Part shown: positions 18,201 to 25,918 of the stretch, piece by piece
Layout: every line of letters begins with the position of its first letter
How positions within the stretch are numbered: the first letter of the stretch is position 1
Assembly: GCF_009189165.1 (NCBI RefSeq)
Contig: NZ_CP045118.1
Location: forward strand, 3,100,001 to 3,164,000
Direction: 5' to 3'
DNA: 64,000 nt
Source of the DNA: Pseudomonas sp. SCB32
GTDB lineage: Bacteria > Pseudomonadota > Gammaproteobacteria > Pseudomonadales > Pseudomonadaceae
Translations under genes and position numbers: made by a program
Notes under the pieces: generated by a model
What the model was told of the DNA's origin: nothing
Databases searched by the model: none
The model's input: the letters and a program-made list of their open reading frames with translations, nothing else

Positions 18201-18892
18201 TCGAAACTGGCTGGGGGGAGGGCATAGTCCAGCTTGAACGATGCAACTGCTGCCCAGATCGCCGATGCAATCTCCCATGAATGCGCGGAGCCAGCGGAGT
18301 ATCCGTTTAGTGCAGGGTCTTTTCCCTGTTCTCGAAGTAGCTCGGCTGCCTTCTTCAGCAGACGCTCAACAGCGATGTCGTTGGGCTGGACAAATGCTGC
18401 TGTCATTTCGGGCAGGTGAGATAGTCCACCCCAATGATTACGGGGTAGCAGCTCTAAGCTGAGCTCTAAACGAGCGACCTCTAGACGCTCTTCGCCGTCC
18501 GAGCCTTGGGCTGTCAGAATGAAGGTAGCAGTGGCCTGCTCGGCTTCTGTCAACTTGGATAGCAGTGCACCGTCGATTTGCAAGTCGAGACCAGGAATCG
18601 GGAGGAACGTTCCCGGACCCACAGCGTCGATGTGCCAAGTCTTCGGCTTGAAGACTAGAGGGTCAGACAGGAGCTTGAGCTCCAGATTGCTGAGCTTCTG
18701 ATCGGAGTCGTTGACCAGGCGTAGCTCTCGAATTACCGGTATCGAGTTCTGGAAATCGGCCAGGTTAAGCTTTGCAATCAGTGTGGCCTGAATGCGGACT
18801 GTCTTTATCGGAGCAGGCTCAATAGCCTGAACGATTGCTTGCGTGTCCTGGGGCAGCTCGCTGTCAGGCTGCTCAATAACGTCGTCACTCAT
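12227..18892 (-). CDS. Giant DUF4011 helicase with MTES_1575 nuclease and DUF3320 (Hhe-like defence protein)
   Basis: 2,221 residues from the ATG at 18892, which has AAGGAG six bases upstream; the frame is open 29 codons further but without a ribosome site. Order of domains: beta-rich N-terminus with a transglutaminase-like segment (LATCFDLSLLFCAALEQAG); DUF4011 at about 404 (RKLLDLSLRNNLLNF); Walker A IGPPGTGKSQTIV at about 727; a long helical insert of some 850 residues; Walker B VVIFDEASQIP at about 1576 with GDPKQLPP; motif VI RRLNVAVTRARHELRVF at about 1817; a Vsr-like MTES_1575 nuclease at about 1865-1970 (FRIDLAVV, GVECDGATYH); DUF3320 at about 2077-2200. This is the layout of Hhe-type anti-phage proteins as I recall them. 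A UvrD-like gene follows. Confidence 0.85.
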   Translation of the reverse strand: MSDDVIEQPDSELPQDTQAIVQAIEPAPIKTVRIQATLIAKLNLADFQNSIPVIRELRLVNDSDQKLSNLELKLLSDPLVFKPKTWHIDAVGPGTFLPIPGLDLQIDGALLSKLTEAEQATATFILTAQGSDGEERLEVARLELSLELLPRNHWGGLSHLPEMTAAFVQPNDIAVERLLKKAAELLREQGKDPALNGYSAGSAHSWEIASAIWAAVASFKLDYALPPASFEQFGQKVRSPSHILESGLATCFDLSLLFCAALEQAGLNPLLIFTRGHAFSGFWLKAEEFSNSAIDDITALRKRIKLNELKLFETTLITQPNIPSLSYAIERGAQHLAEGQEHDFELALDIRRARLQRVKPLASAEAAPAPSGAGQELSQDSQDLLIDLPPELPDEAPVEVDIASLDPKDRLARWQRKLLDLSLRNNLLNFKAGKKALRLEAPDAAALEDILASGQHLKLQTRPDLMDGADPRDQILHEERERENLRRQHALDALKRNEVFVGLPDAELDIRLTELYRGARTNLQEGGSNTLFLALGFLTWTREDRENQRYRAPLILVPVTLERKSARTGFTLVIHDDEPRFNPTLQEMLRQDFELNLGIGEGELPKDDSGLDVALIWRTVAQAVKDIKGWEVSEDVVLSMFSFAKYLMWKDLSERSEALRQSPVVRHLLDTPREAFNGGCGGALPEERKLDSQYSPQQVFCPLPSDSSQLSAVLSAAQGRDFVLIGPPGTGKSQTIVNMIAQFIAQQKRVLFVSEKIAALDVVYRRLREVGLGEFCLEVHSNKSKKTEVLSQLHSAWEARGTADATTWQMEAQRLQGHRDVLNLYVERLHECYPNGYTIYNAIGIVSSNVDLAPVNLAWGSHSQHQSSDMLAMREIADRLEVNAHAVGFNTLNQHPLHLIGNNDWSPTWQHQVIEAARELIPAIHAVHKASERYTQMSGLPALPVNSRTLKGLGALAKILPAAAGQNWSFVLRPDARIMGQRLEAGVKLLEQHSALNQTLPTFWTSSTLEDCQRGLALLARHAELRSGLPQPWPVASMILLNQGLEALSEVDRIKQSLSAAYNDTIEVLDVHALLKEWELAGRSFWPKSWFVQRRVRAQLASTQTSPSLTAIAEDLQRWIAIRELRARLDAIDPGQSGSPVWKGSQTNSAILAVTMRLQAALAASAEGRQWSDEGFDPISQGEAGIASKDVLERMREIRTVEREISALGLLAKATGALWAGLQTDAKTLNAAVAFQRARRSIQQEGRLEDEHELVRSGACGEWLQGELKILRQREAIERELGDLADLRELTSGLWLGLNTKADAVSRVLKFYSHLTGAISTLAQTPEQVERIKAALARLLGDANALLEPEGQLAQAGGELLESLDRYIVHAHKLVDAGRFLAEDAAGFSEQELSQQRLQCEHMILAGNGLHAWCAWKKACDEASALGLLPLVDALKAGHVPQGSVRKTFETNYARWWLNTAVDHEPVIRTFVSVEHEQRIRDFRALDDRFTALTRDLLRARLCAELPTQDSVSKNSEWGVLRHEITKKSRHLPLRELMSKIPDALTKLTPCLLMSPLSIAQYLAANSSVFDVVIFDEASQIPVWDAIGAIARGKQVVMVGDPKQLPPTSFFDRAESTQDDVDVEADLESILDECISANLPIRNLNWHYRSRHESLIAFSNQRYYESKLVTFPSPVTNDRAVSLHIVNGVYEKGSARTNPAEAKALVNDLIGRLRSPGFKESKLTIGVVTFNGEQQKLIEDLLDTERRKDPALESYFSENELEPVFVKNLESVQGDERDIMYFSITYGPDAAGNVAMNFGPLNRTGGERRLNVAVTRARHELRVFSTLRPEKIDLARTQALGVRDLKHFLEFADKGARALVGADAGSLGGYDSPFEEAVANSLRLKGWQVVTQVGVSSFRIDLAVVDPDAPGRYLAGVECDGATYHRSATARDRDKLREQVLRGLGWEILRIWSTDWWIDAQGTAQKIHERLEALLVDSRQQRAAQEIQEQLAAIAAESEAPAENNVIELPVDRSHFNVVDDSLETDTKAVEAEMPIVRYARPQTDTGRPAIGFAHYRESDPLSAVEGVDPDAFFETSYDIVLDMMIKHVIEEEGPILDTTLARRIARVHGWKKTGARIRDRVAIVADREHSKVADEPGQFYWPRRLPNHEAITYRQPADTDNIRPVDEICSLELLALARSLADQSLVGDDLLYSMARELGLSKVSAPTRARLQGVIDRLFS

Positions 18893-19123
18893 GCCGCTCT
18901 CCTTATCCAGACCTGGCAACGAGGCCAGACGGCGGAAGACTCCAGGCCGGGGCATACCCCGACACACGCTTCCATGCATCGGCTCATCCTATCGATTAGG
19001 TCGCATGATGGCGAGTAGCCAACCATTTGGGTAGACGAACTGTATCGCGGCAGAAAGAGAGCAGTTCATAGATTTTCCCCGAACTAGAGCGGATTCGGAG
19101 ACGCACTACATCCAATATGGAAG

Positions 19124-20419
19124 TTATAGATTCTTAATCTTCATCTTTTTCACTGAGTGCGCTCGCTGCTCATCCAGTGAGTTGTAATACGTGTTTTGCG
19201 TAGTGCTTAGGCTGTTATGACGTAAGTCCGCCTGCAGATCCTTCATGTCTCGATGTGGTGCATCGAAGGTAGCGGATGTGTGGCGAAGCCAGTGCAATGA
19301 TGCCGAACGAAGTTGATCAACCTCGTCATCGCTCCAACCTTCGTCTCGCATCCTCTGGAGAGCTTGATCAAAAACCTCCTGGAGCAAAAGTCTGATGTGA
19401 CGATCAGACAAGCCGCCTCGACCTTTTAGCGTACTGAGCAATGGCCGCTTCTCATGTGCGGAGGGCAGGGGAGGTAACTGTAAGTGTCTACGATACCGAG
19501 CCAAATAGGACTCAATGAACTCATCCCGCACGCTAATTTTTGCGGCCTTGTTCCCTTTGCCCACAACGTGAAACCACCAGTTCCCAGCGGTATCTCGGCG
19601 GAAATCTCCCATCACGGGGCTCCAGTTATCGCGCCCTACGAGGTCAGAGACGCGCAGGTACATGGAGAAGAGTGTGGCGACAATAAAAAGGGTGCGTTCA
19701 TGAACTGGATCAGCTGCCGCCATCAGTTCGGCGGTCTCAATGACAAAGCTCCACTGCAGTTGAGTCAATGAGCGAGACGCCACGTCCAGGGTGTTGCGCT
19801 GCTTGTATATCGACTTCTGTTTAACTGCCCGGAAAGGATTCACCTCGGTGAATCCTTCGTCGATTGCGTGCTGGAAGAAACTGCCGCATACGGCAAATAC
19901 CTGGGCCACAGAGCCCTGGGACATTTTGTAGGCGCTCGAGGGGAGGGCGGTCAGCGTCTCCGAAGCGATTTTCCTATCTCGTTTCGGAGCACTGGTAGCG
20001 AATGGACGCCAATCCTCGTTTACGGCATATGTGTCACTGTCAGATCGCTTCCTTGCGCCAATGCGCACAAAGCGAGACTTAACGATCGGGCCAATCCATT
20101 CAGCAGGCGGATTGAGGCAAAACTCCATGAATGCCTCGGCATCCCGGCGGCGTAGCTCGATGAGAGGCTTCTCGACGATCAGCACAGACCATAGAAGCAG
20201 GCGTTCAACGTGAGTCCGGTAGGAGTTGTAGGTTGCCTGGTTACCAGCATAGGACTTGAGGAATCCGCGTACGGCCAGGTATCCATCGATGGCCATGCAG
20301 TGCTCAGGCATTGCGCGCAGATAGCCGAGCACGGCTGGAAGCTCGCCGCTTAGGCCCAAGAAATTAATTTCGTGAAAGCGTTCGAAGGTGTCGAACAAGG
20401 GCTGGGGTATTTGAGGCAT
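19124..20419 (-). CDS. Tyrosine recombinase/integrase
   Basis: 431 residues from the ATG at 20419 (MPQIPQPLFD); an upstream GTG at 20569 would give 481 and cannot be excluded. The N-terminal SAM-like core-binding domain is followed by the catalytic domain: Arg in MYLRVSDLVGR, Lys in GKGNKAAKIS, HWLRHTS (His-x-x-Arg) and the nucleophile in NTYYNSLDEQ. Tyrosine recombinases integrate or excise mobile elements at att sites. The gene is upstream of and codirectional with the Hhe-like gene. A gene-free stretch with repeated CCTAAAAAGTGGAA-like motifs lies directly upstream and may contain its binding sites. Confidence 0.82.
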   Translation of the reverse strand: MPQIPQPLFDTFERFHEINFLGLSGELPAVLGYLRAMPEHCMAIDGYLAVRGFLKSYAGNQATYNSYRTHVERLLLWSVLIVEKPLIELRRRDAEAFMEFCLNPPAEWIGPIVKSRFVRIGARKRSDSDTYAVNEDWRPFATSAPKRDRKIASETLTALPSSAYKMSQGSVAQVFAVCGSFFQHAIDEGFTEVNPFRAVKQKSIYKQRNTLDVASRSLTQLQWSFVIETAELMAAADPVHERTLFIVATLFSMYLRVSDLVGRDNWSPVMGDFRRDTAGNWWFHVVGKGNKAAKISVRDEFIESYLARYRRHLQLPPLPSAHEKRPLLSTLKGRGGLSDRHIRLLLQEVFDQALQRMRDEGWSDDEVDQLRSASLHWLRHTSATFDAPHRDMKDLQADLRHNSLSTTQNTYYNSLDEQRAHSVKKMKIKNL

Positions 20420-20602
20420 GGCGGCGTCGCGTACTAGTGATGCCTCTAGGATGGAGGTTTTAAGGCCACCCAGCAATATCCGGGTCTGATGATTATCGGA
20501 TATTACATATGAATTTCCCTCGCCCGATCGAGGTGTGCCCCTCACCAGACAACCAATCTCAATGCCCACATTGCAGGAGGCTCCAGCCTCACATCAGGAC
20601 CG

Positions 20603-21174
20603 CCCTTAAAAGGTGGAAGGCACAAGGTAATTTTTAAAATACTCAATAAAAGCAATAACTTAAAATTCAGAATCCGCCTCTAAAAAGTGGAAAAGCGCCT
20701 AAAAAGGAGGATTTAGCACTGTTGGCACCAGGCTGGGCGGCTAAAAAGCCTCGCAGCTCTTGGAAAGTCCCATAAAAGGTGCACTTTCACATGGGAAGAT
20801 AAAAATCTTCTTGTACATCAGTAGGTTGAAATCAATCAGCGGCGCGTAAATAGTGGAAAATCTACCGCCAACGGGGCAAAAAGGCTCCTGCACGTACGTT
20901 CTGTGCGCGTCTAACTGTGAAAGAAGGTCAGCTCCAACGAGAAAAACAGCGTAGAGGGGCTTCGGTAGCTGCGCAGCGGATATTTTCTGAAGCGAATCTG
21001 ACCCATTCGATGTAGCAGAACCCGGCGATTGAGACTGACTGTTGTGAGCGATTACACGTTTTAAAGACGTTTTGTGGACGCCTGGTGCCCCAAAAACGAA
21101 CAAGGAGCGCCTTGAAGCCTAGTGCCACAGGGCTTCCACATTTAAGGAATGAAATTCCACTTTTTAGGGGCTCC
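20603..21174. repeat. Dispersed repeats, consensus near CCTAAAAAGTGGAA
   Basis: At least seven related copies occur in a 570-base gene-free stretch. Plus strand: 20603-20619, 20676-20695, 20695-20714, 20766-20787, 20841-20862 (and weaker at 20737 and 20874). Minus strand: 21132-21147 and 21154-21174. The best copies read CTCTAAAAAGTGGAA and CCCCTAAAAAGTGGAA. Plus and minus copies face each other across about 270 bases. They lie between two tyrosine recombinase genes, so recombinase arm sites or an att/res region are the simplest readings. Confidence 0.6.
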
Positions 21175-21399
21175 TTACATCAGGGAGCTGATGCGGAGGA
21201 TCGGATAGGAGCGCGTCCTTCGTAATATTCAATTTAACATAATATACATTATGCGAATCTACGAATGAGACGAACCCGGGCATCCTCCTACAGTTTTCAC
21301 GCCAGGCATCCACCGATTTCAGTCTGTTCGTCATCCGTGCCTCGACTTTACGTTTGCGACCTTGCAGCTGATCACGGTCTGCGTCTTCGCGCAGTCGCT

Positions 21400-22326
21400 T
21401 CAGGTAATTGCGAACTGACCCGGCAACGACCCCGCCGGATCGACATAACGCAACGCCGACTTGGGATCTCGCCATCCCACATAACTCATCAGCGTCTTCT
21501 GATCCCAGCCGCTTCGAGTCGCCCAGGTCGCGAAGCCGCGCCGCAGTGAGTGGCTGCTGTAACGTTCGGCGGGTATGCCGCATTGGCTCAACGCTGCGCG
21601 CAGGATTGGAATGACGCTGTTCGGATGAAGCGGCTCGCCCTGGATGTAGCCCCATCGATCGATACGTCGAAAAACCGGCCCTTGCTGTTCGCCAAGCTCG
21701 GCGATCCAGTCCTGGTAAGCCTGTACCGGGCACAGACGGGCCAATGCGGGTGCATGAAAGGTCTGGCCGAGGTTTTCCCGATCCGTCTTGCTCCACGGTA
21801 GATAGATCGTCATGCCTCGACCGGGGGCAACCTCTATATGGTCGACCTGCAGGCGGCACAGCTCGTCGCTCCGGAAGGCGCGCCAGAAGCCCATGAGGAT
21901 CAACGCCCGGTCACGCAGCGCGCGCCGGCGACTTGGTACATCACCGGCCTGGTGAGCCGTCAGTGCGACGTGCTCCAGGCGCTGAACGCACAGCTCCAGC
22001 TCCTGTAGTTGCAATGGATGGGCCTGTTTCTCCGGTCTTGGGTGCAGGACGCGAATACCTTTCAGCACCTTGCGCACGATCGGCGCCTTGGTGGGATCGG
22101 GAAAGCCCTGGCTGAGATGCCATTGCGCGATCGCTGCCAATCGCGTCTTCAGCGTATTGGCGCTGAGCTTGCCCGCATGCTCAGCCAGGTAGCGGGCAAC
22201 GGTGTCGCTGGTGGTGGGTAGAAATCCGCCCCAGACGACCTCGAAGTGCTCGATGGCCGCCTGGTAGCTGCGCCGGGTATTGCTGCGCGTGGCGGCTTCT
22301 ATATAGCGCTCCAGTTCCTGGGGCAT
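21400..22326 (-). CDS. tnpS: TnpS-like tyrosine recombinase (cointegrate resolution)
   Basis: 308 residues from the ATG at 22326 (MPQELERYIE), chosen because a strong GGAGGAGGG precedes it by about 5 bases; the frame is open far upstream only as the shadow of the opposite gene. The catalytic domain shows AFRSDELCRLQ (first Arg), the Lys region around LPWSKTDRE, HSLRRGFA (His-x-x-Arg) and RYVDP with the nucleophilic Tyr. Together with the divergent KfrA-like gene it matches the TnpS/TnpT pair of Tn4651-type Tn3-family transposons, which resolves cointegrates at a site between the two genes. No transposase gene (tnpA) is in the window. Confidence 0.78.
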   Translation of the reverse strand: MPQELERYIEAATRSNTRRSYQAAIEHFEVVWGGFLPTTSDTVARYLAEHAGKLSANTLKTRLAAIAQWHLSQGFPDPTKAPIVRKVLKGIRVLHPRPEKQAHPLQLQELELCVQRLEHVALTAHQAGDVPSRRRALRDRALILMGFWRAFRSDELCRLQVDHIEVAPGRGMTIYLPWSKTDRENLGQTFHAPALARLCPVQAYQDWIAELGEQQGPVFRRIDRWGYIQGEPLHPNSVIPILRAALSQCGIPAERYSSHSLRRGFATWATRSGWDQKTLMSYVGWRDPKSALRYVDPAGSLPGQFAIT

Positions 22327-22509
22327 GGTCGCCCTCCTCCTCTTCTTCCTGTATCGGCCCGCTGCGGGCTCACGCCGAGTTCTGGCTTTCACACGTGATA
22401 ATTCGTGATTATCCAAGCTCAATATAGAGAGCACAATTCTTGAATTTTGCTGATAAGATACTATGTAATTACATAATACATACCACAGTACGAAATCGTC
22501 GGAGACCCC
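22327..22509. other. Presumed resolution site between tnpS and tnpT
   Basis: 183 AT-rich bases between the divergent recombinase genes, including the perfect 14-bp palindrome TATGTAATTACATA at 22462-22475. In Tn4651 the recombination site lies in this position. A similar ACATAATAYA sequence recurs near 21239-21255, beyond the tnpS stop. Confidence 0.55.
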
Positions 22510-23481
22510 ATGGCACGTGGCGGAATCACCAAAGCTCTGGTACAGAAAGCCCGCACCGCCATACTGGCGCGCGGTGAGAACCCGAGCATCGATGCCTTGC
22601 GTGTCGAGATGGGCAATACGGGTTCCAAATCCACGATTCATCGCTACCTGAAAGAGATCGAGGCGGAGATTGCGCCGCGCGCCGGACAGCCACGCTCGCT
22701 CAGCGACAACCTGACCGAGCTGGTGGCGCAACTGGCCGGCCAACTGCAGCAGGAAGCACGACAAGCCGTCGCGGAAGACAAAGCCGCCCTCTCCCGCGAA
22801 CGGCTGGATTACCAGCAGCAGGTGCGCAACGCGCAGGCGCAGATCGATCTGTTGAATGGAAGTGTTCAGGCCCTGGAGCGCCAGCTGCAGGAAGCCCGCG
22901 CTCAGCTCCAGACGGTCCAGGAGCAAAAGCACCAGTCCGACCTGGCGAATGCCCGGCTTCGTCAGCTGGGAAGTGACCTGGAAACCCGCCTGCGGGAACG
23001 GGACGCGCAGATTCTCTCGCTGGAGGAGAAGCACAACCACGCCCGCCTCGCCCTGGACCACTTCCGCCAGGCCGCCAAGGAGCAGCGGGAGCAGGAGCAG
23101 CGACAGCACGAAGGTCAGGTGCAGCAACTCGGCGTTGAGCTCCGGCAGTTGCAGCAGTCGATGATCGTGCGCCAGGACCAGCTGACCCAGCTCAACCGCG
23201 ACAACGAGCGCCTGCTCACCGAAGCGCGCCTGCTGCGTAATGAACAGGACGCGAAGCAACAGCAGCTCATGCGGGAAACGCTCGCGTCCGAAGTGCTCCG
23301 GCAGGACAAGGCGCGGCTCGATGGGCAGCGCATCGAGCTGGAAGAGCGGACCCAGGAGCTGACCGACGAGCTTCGCCTCTCGCACCAGCTGACGCGCGAT
23401 CAGGCCATCAGGATTGCCGCACTTGAAGAACAGGCTCAGCTAGCCGCCCAGCAACCCGAGCCTGAAGCTGATACCGAGTAG
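22510..23481 (+). CDS. tnpT: TnpT-like KfrA-type DNA-binding protein
   Basis: 323 residues starting MARGGITKAL, with GGAG 6 bases before the ATG. The N-terminal 60 residues are a KfrA-type helix-turn-helix (GNTGSKSTIHRYLKEIE). The rest is a long coiled coil, very rich in Gln, Glu, Arg and Leu, as in TnpT and KfrA. TnpT binds the resolution site and helps TnpS in Tn4651. Its stop codon lies only two bases from the stop of the oprD-like gene on the other strand, so the boundary of the accessory region may be right here. Confidence 0.82.
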   Translation: MARGGITKALVQKARTAILARGENPSIDALRVEMGNTGSKSTIHRYLKEIEAEIAPRAGQPRSLSDNLTELVAQLAGQLQQEARQAVAEDKAALSRERLDYQQQVRNAQAQIDLLNGSVQALERQLQEARAQLQTVQEQKHQSDLANARLRQLGSDLETRLRERDAQILSLEEKHNHARLALDHFRQAAKEQREQEQRQHEGQVQQLGVELRQLQQSMIVRQDQLTQLNRDNERLLTEARLLRNEQDAKQQQLMRETLASEVLRQDKARLDGQRIELEERTQELTDELRLSHQLTRDQAIRIAALEEQAQLAAQQPEPEADTE

Positions 23482-23483
23482 CC

Positions 23484-24908
23484 TCAGAACAGGCTGATCG
23501 GATAATCGACGATCACGCGGTATTCATCGGCACTGGAATTGCCCCGCGTATTGCCAGGCGCGGTGTATCCGTCCCCCTCGCGGTGGGCAGCCCAACGCAT
23601 GGTCAGCGACAAATCCTTCGCCGGCCCGGCGGGCACCACGTATTTGACGGCGAGGTCGCGCTCCCAGTGCTTGGCGTCCTTTCCATCCGGGTTGTAGATG
23701 TAGCCGTAGCCCGGGCTGTTGGGGTCCACGCGGGTTAGGTCCGCCTCGCCCTTCGTATAGGCCGCAGTGAACTGCAAAGTGGGCAGGCTCAGGAAGGCCA
23801 GCGGTGTTTCGTACTGCACCCGCCAGGACTTTTCCCCCGGACCGTTGAAGTCGGCGAACTGCTGGGAGTTGCTCAGGTAAAGGAAGATCCGGTCATTCTG
23901 GGCGAGATAGTCGAATGGCGTCCTGCTATCGACCTTCTGCAGCCCGAGGGTCACCGTTTGTCCGTAGGCGGTCGCGGCGAGCCCGGCGCTGTAGGTGTCG
24001 TTATCGATGCTGCCCAGCTGGCTGTTACCCGAATCCCGCGTCTTGAAGTAGTGCAGGTAGGGCTTCAGGGTCAGGGTTTCATTCACCGGGATGGCGTCCG
24101 AGATACCCAGGTAGTACTGATTCCAGATGTCCTGGAGTTGGCCGCCATAGCCCATTATCTGCAAGCCCCAGGGGCCGCTGTAGATGGCGCCCGCCCAGCC
24201 CTCATGAGGGCTTTCGCGATCCGCCGCGACGCCTGCCTTGTTACGCGCGCCGTAGGCGGTGGTCAGGTCGCTGTATCCGCTCTGGTTGCGCAAGCGCGTC
24301 GAGTCCACGAAGCCCGCATCCACCCACAGGTCCTGCAGACCATGATTCTTCAGGGTCACGCCACGATAGGCCTGCGGAAACAGGCGGCTCGTCCCGCTGG
24401 CTACCAGCGGGTTCTCCACCAGCTGGTCACCCGCCCTCACCAGGGTTTCGCGGTACCTGAACTTGAGCGCGGCCCCCGCACTGGAGAAATCGTCATCGGG
24501 CTTGCGGGATGAGTCCAGCGGCAGCAATCCGGCGCCGCCACTGCCGCCGCCGCCATCCAGTTTCAGCCCCAGAAAGCCGTGGGCGTCGATGCCGACCCCG
24601 ATCGGCGTATCGGTGAAGCCGGATCGGTACGAGAGCAGGAAACCCTGCGCCCACTCGTTGGGATCATTAGTGGCCGGTCCAGAGTGATTGTCGCGCTGGA
24701 AGTAGTAGTTCCTGACCAGGGCATATAGCCGCGAGCCTTCGACGAAGCCGGGCGGAATGGTCAGGTCAGCGGCTTGCCGCTGATTGACCCCGGTGAAGAC
24801 GGCGTCCTTCTGCCCCTCGGAGTTGTCGGCCCGTACGGGGAAGGCCTGGAGCAGGCCAGCAGCCAAAGCACAGAGCGGAAGATGGCGCATAGCGGCCCGG
24901 GTATTCAT
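23484..24908 (-). CDS. OprD-family outer-membrane porin
   Basis: 474 residues from the ATG at 24908 (MNTRAAMRHL), with GAGG 9 bases upstream. A signal peptide ends near AFPVRA. The body is a beta barrel with the OprD hallmarks: FVEGSRLYALVRNYYFQRD at the start, GFLLSYRSGFTD, GVGIDAHGFLGLKLDGG, and the terminal phenylalanine (DYPISLF) needed for BamA insertion. OprD/OccD/OccK porins take up basic amino acids or carboxylates; the substrate is not assignable here. The start is 11 bases from the stop of the pirin gene upstream, so both are probably one operon. The glycine run GGGGSGG in loop 3 is unusual. Confidence 0.9.
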   Translation of the reverse strand: MNTRAAMRHLPLCALAAGLLQAFPVRADNSEGQKDAVFTGVNQRQAADLTIPPGFVEGSRLYALVRNYYFQRDNHSGPATNDPNEWAQGFLLSYRSGFTDTPIGVGIDAHGFLGLKLDGGGGSGGAGLLPLDSSRKPDDDFSSAGAALKFRYRETLVRAGDQLVENPLVASGTSRLFPQAYRGVTLKNHGLQDLWVDAGFVDSTRLRNQSGYSDLTTAYGARNKAGVAADRESPHEGWAGAIYSGPWGLQIMGYGGQLQDIWNQYYLGISDAIPVNETLTLKPYLHYFKTRDSGNSQLGSIDNDTYSAGLAATAYGQTVTLGLQKVDSRTPFDYLAQNDRIFLYLSNSQQFADFNGPGEKSWRVQYETPLAFLSLPTLQFTAAYTKGEADLTRVDPNSPGYGYIYNPDGKDAKHWERDLAVKYVVPAGPAKDLSLTMRWAAHREGDGYTAPGNTRGNSSADEYRVIVDYPISLF

Positions 24909-24919
24909 CGTCGCAGCCC

Positions 24920-25864
24920 TCAGGCTTGCCAGGGAAGTGGAGGCGCAATCAGGCGTGGCCCGTCGAACTGGGCCACATCGCCGAAACGGGCACCACCCTC
25001 CTCCCATTCCCGCTGCGCCTGGGCGATCTCCGCCTTGCTGTGCCCGACGAAGTTCCACCATATGAGGATCTCCTCGGCAAAGGGCACACCGCCGAGCAGG
25101 ACGGCACGGGCGCCTGTCGAGGCCTCCAGTTCCAGCGACGCCAGCCCGCGGCCCAGGTAGGCGAACTCGTTGGCGGCAAAGAGCTCGCCATTGATGCTCC
25201 ATTCGCCGGTCAGGGGCAGCACGCCGTACTCATGACTCTGCTCCAGAGCGAGCCGTGTGCCTGTGGAGTGCGTCGCGGCCAGGTCGATCCCTACCAGCGG
25301 CGAGAAGGTACGCGCGGGCGCGGTGCAGGGCCCGAAGGTGCCGGCAAGCAATGTGAGCTCGAATCCGTCCGACTGCCATCGAGGCAGCTCGGCGTAGTGA
25401 TCGAACATCGCTGGGCGACCGCTCTCGGCGGCCGGCAAAGCGATCCATAGCTGAACCGCGTGAAGCTGGTCCTCACCCGGCAGCGACTCTTCGGTATGGG
25501 TGATCCCGTGACCGGCAGTCATCAGGTTCACCTGGCCCGGCCGGATCACCTGCACGTTGCCCAGGCTGTCACGGTGCAGGACTTCACCTGCGATCATCCA
25601 GGTAAAGGTCTGCAGCCCGATATGCGGATGCGGGCCGACACGCAGCCCATTCCCCGAGGTGGAGACCGCCGGCCCCGCATGGTCCAGGAAGCACCAGGCC
25701 CCGACCATTCGTCGCTGCCGCGACGGCAGAACCCGATTGACCGGAATGCCGCCGCCAACCTGGGCGCTGCGCGCAGCGACCCGCTGTATGGCCCGGACTC
25801 CGTTCTGCGTCGGGCAATCCGACGAGGATGACAACTCGCATTGGGTTTCGTGTGTACTCATCAT
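24920..25864 (-). CDS. Pirin family protein
   Basis: 314 residues starting MMSTHETQCE, with GGGGAGAG just upstream. It is a bicupin: the N-terminal cupin carries the metal site (VGPHPHIGLQTFTWM, GEVLHRDSLGN, TAGHGITHTEE with His, His, His, Glu), and a C-terminal cupin follows. Bacterial pirins of the YhaK/YhhW kind bind iron and some have quercetin dioxygenase activity. A second pirin lies at 27322-28188. Between them are OsmC-like and YcaC-like genes, all on the same strand, which suggests a redox or electrophile stress operon. Confidence 0.88.
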   Translation of the reverse strand: MMSTHETQCELSSSSDCPTQNGVRAIQRVAARSAQVGGGIPVNRVLPSRQRRMVGAWCFLDHAGPAVSTSGNGLRVGPHPHIGLQTFTWMIAGEVLHRDSLGNVQVIRPGQVNLMTAGHGITHTEESLPGEDQLHAVQLWIALPAAESGRPAMFDHYAELPRWQSDGFELTLLAGTFGPCTAPARTFSPLVGIDLAATHSTGTRLALEQSHEYGVLPLTGEWSINGELFAANEFAYLGRGLASLELEASTGARAVLLGGVPFAEEILIWWNFVGHSKAEIAQAQREWEEGGARFGDVAQFDGPRLIAPPLPWQA

Positions 25865-25918
25865 CAGCTCTCCCCGGCCACCGGGAAACTCACGACCTCG
25901 CCCACCGGTCCTTGCACC

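Noticed and set aside
20741..21103. 120-residue minus frame in the repeat region
   Set aside because: It spans several of the dispersed repeats and has no start signal or homology.
22327..23385. Upstream extension of the tnpS frame (to 661 residues)
   Set aside because: The extension is the antisense of tnpT; the strong ribosome site at 22326 gives the real start.
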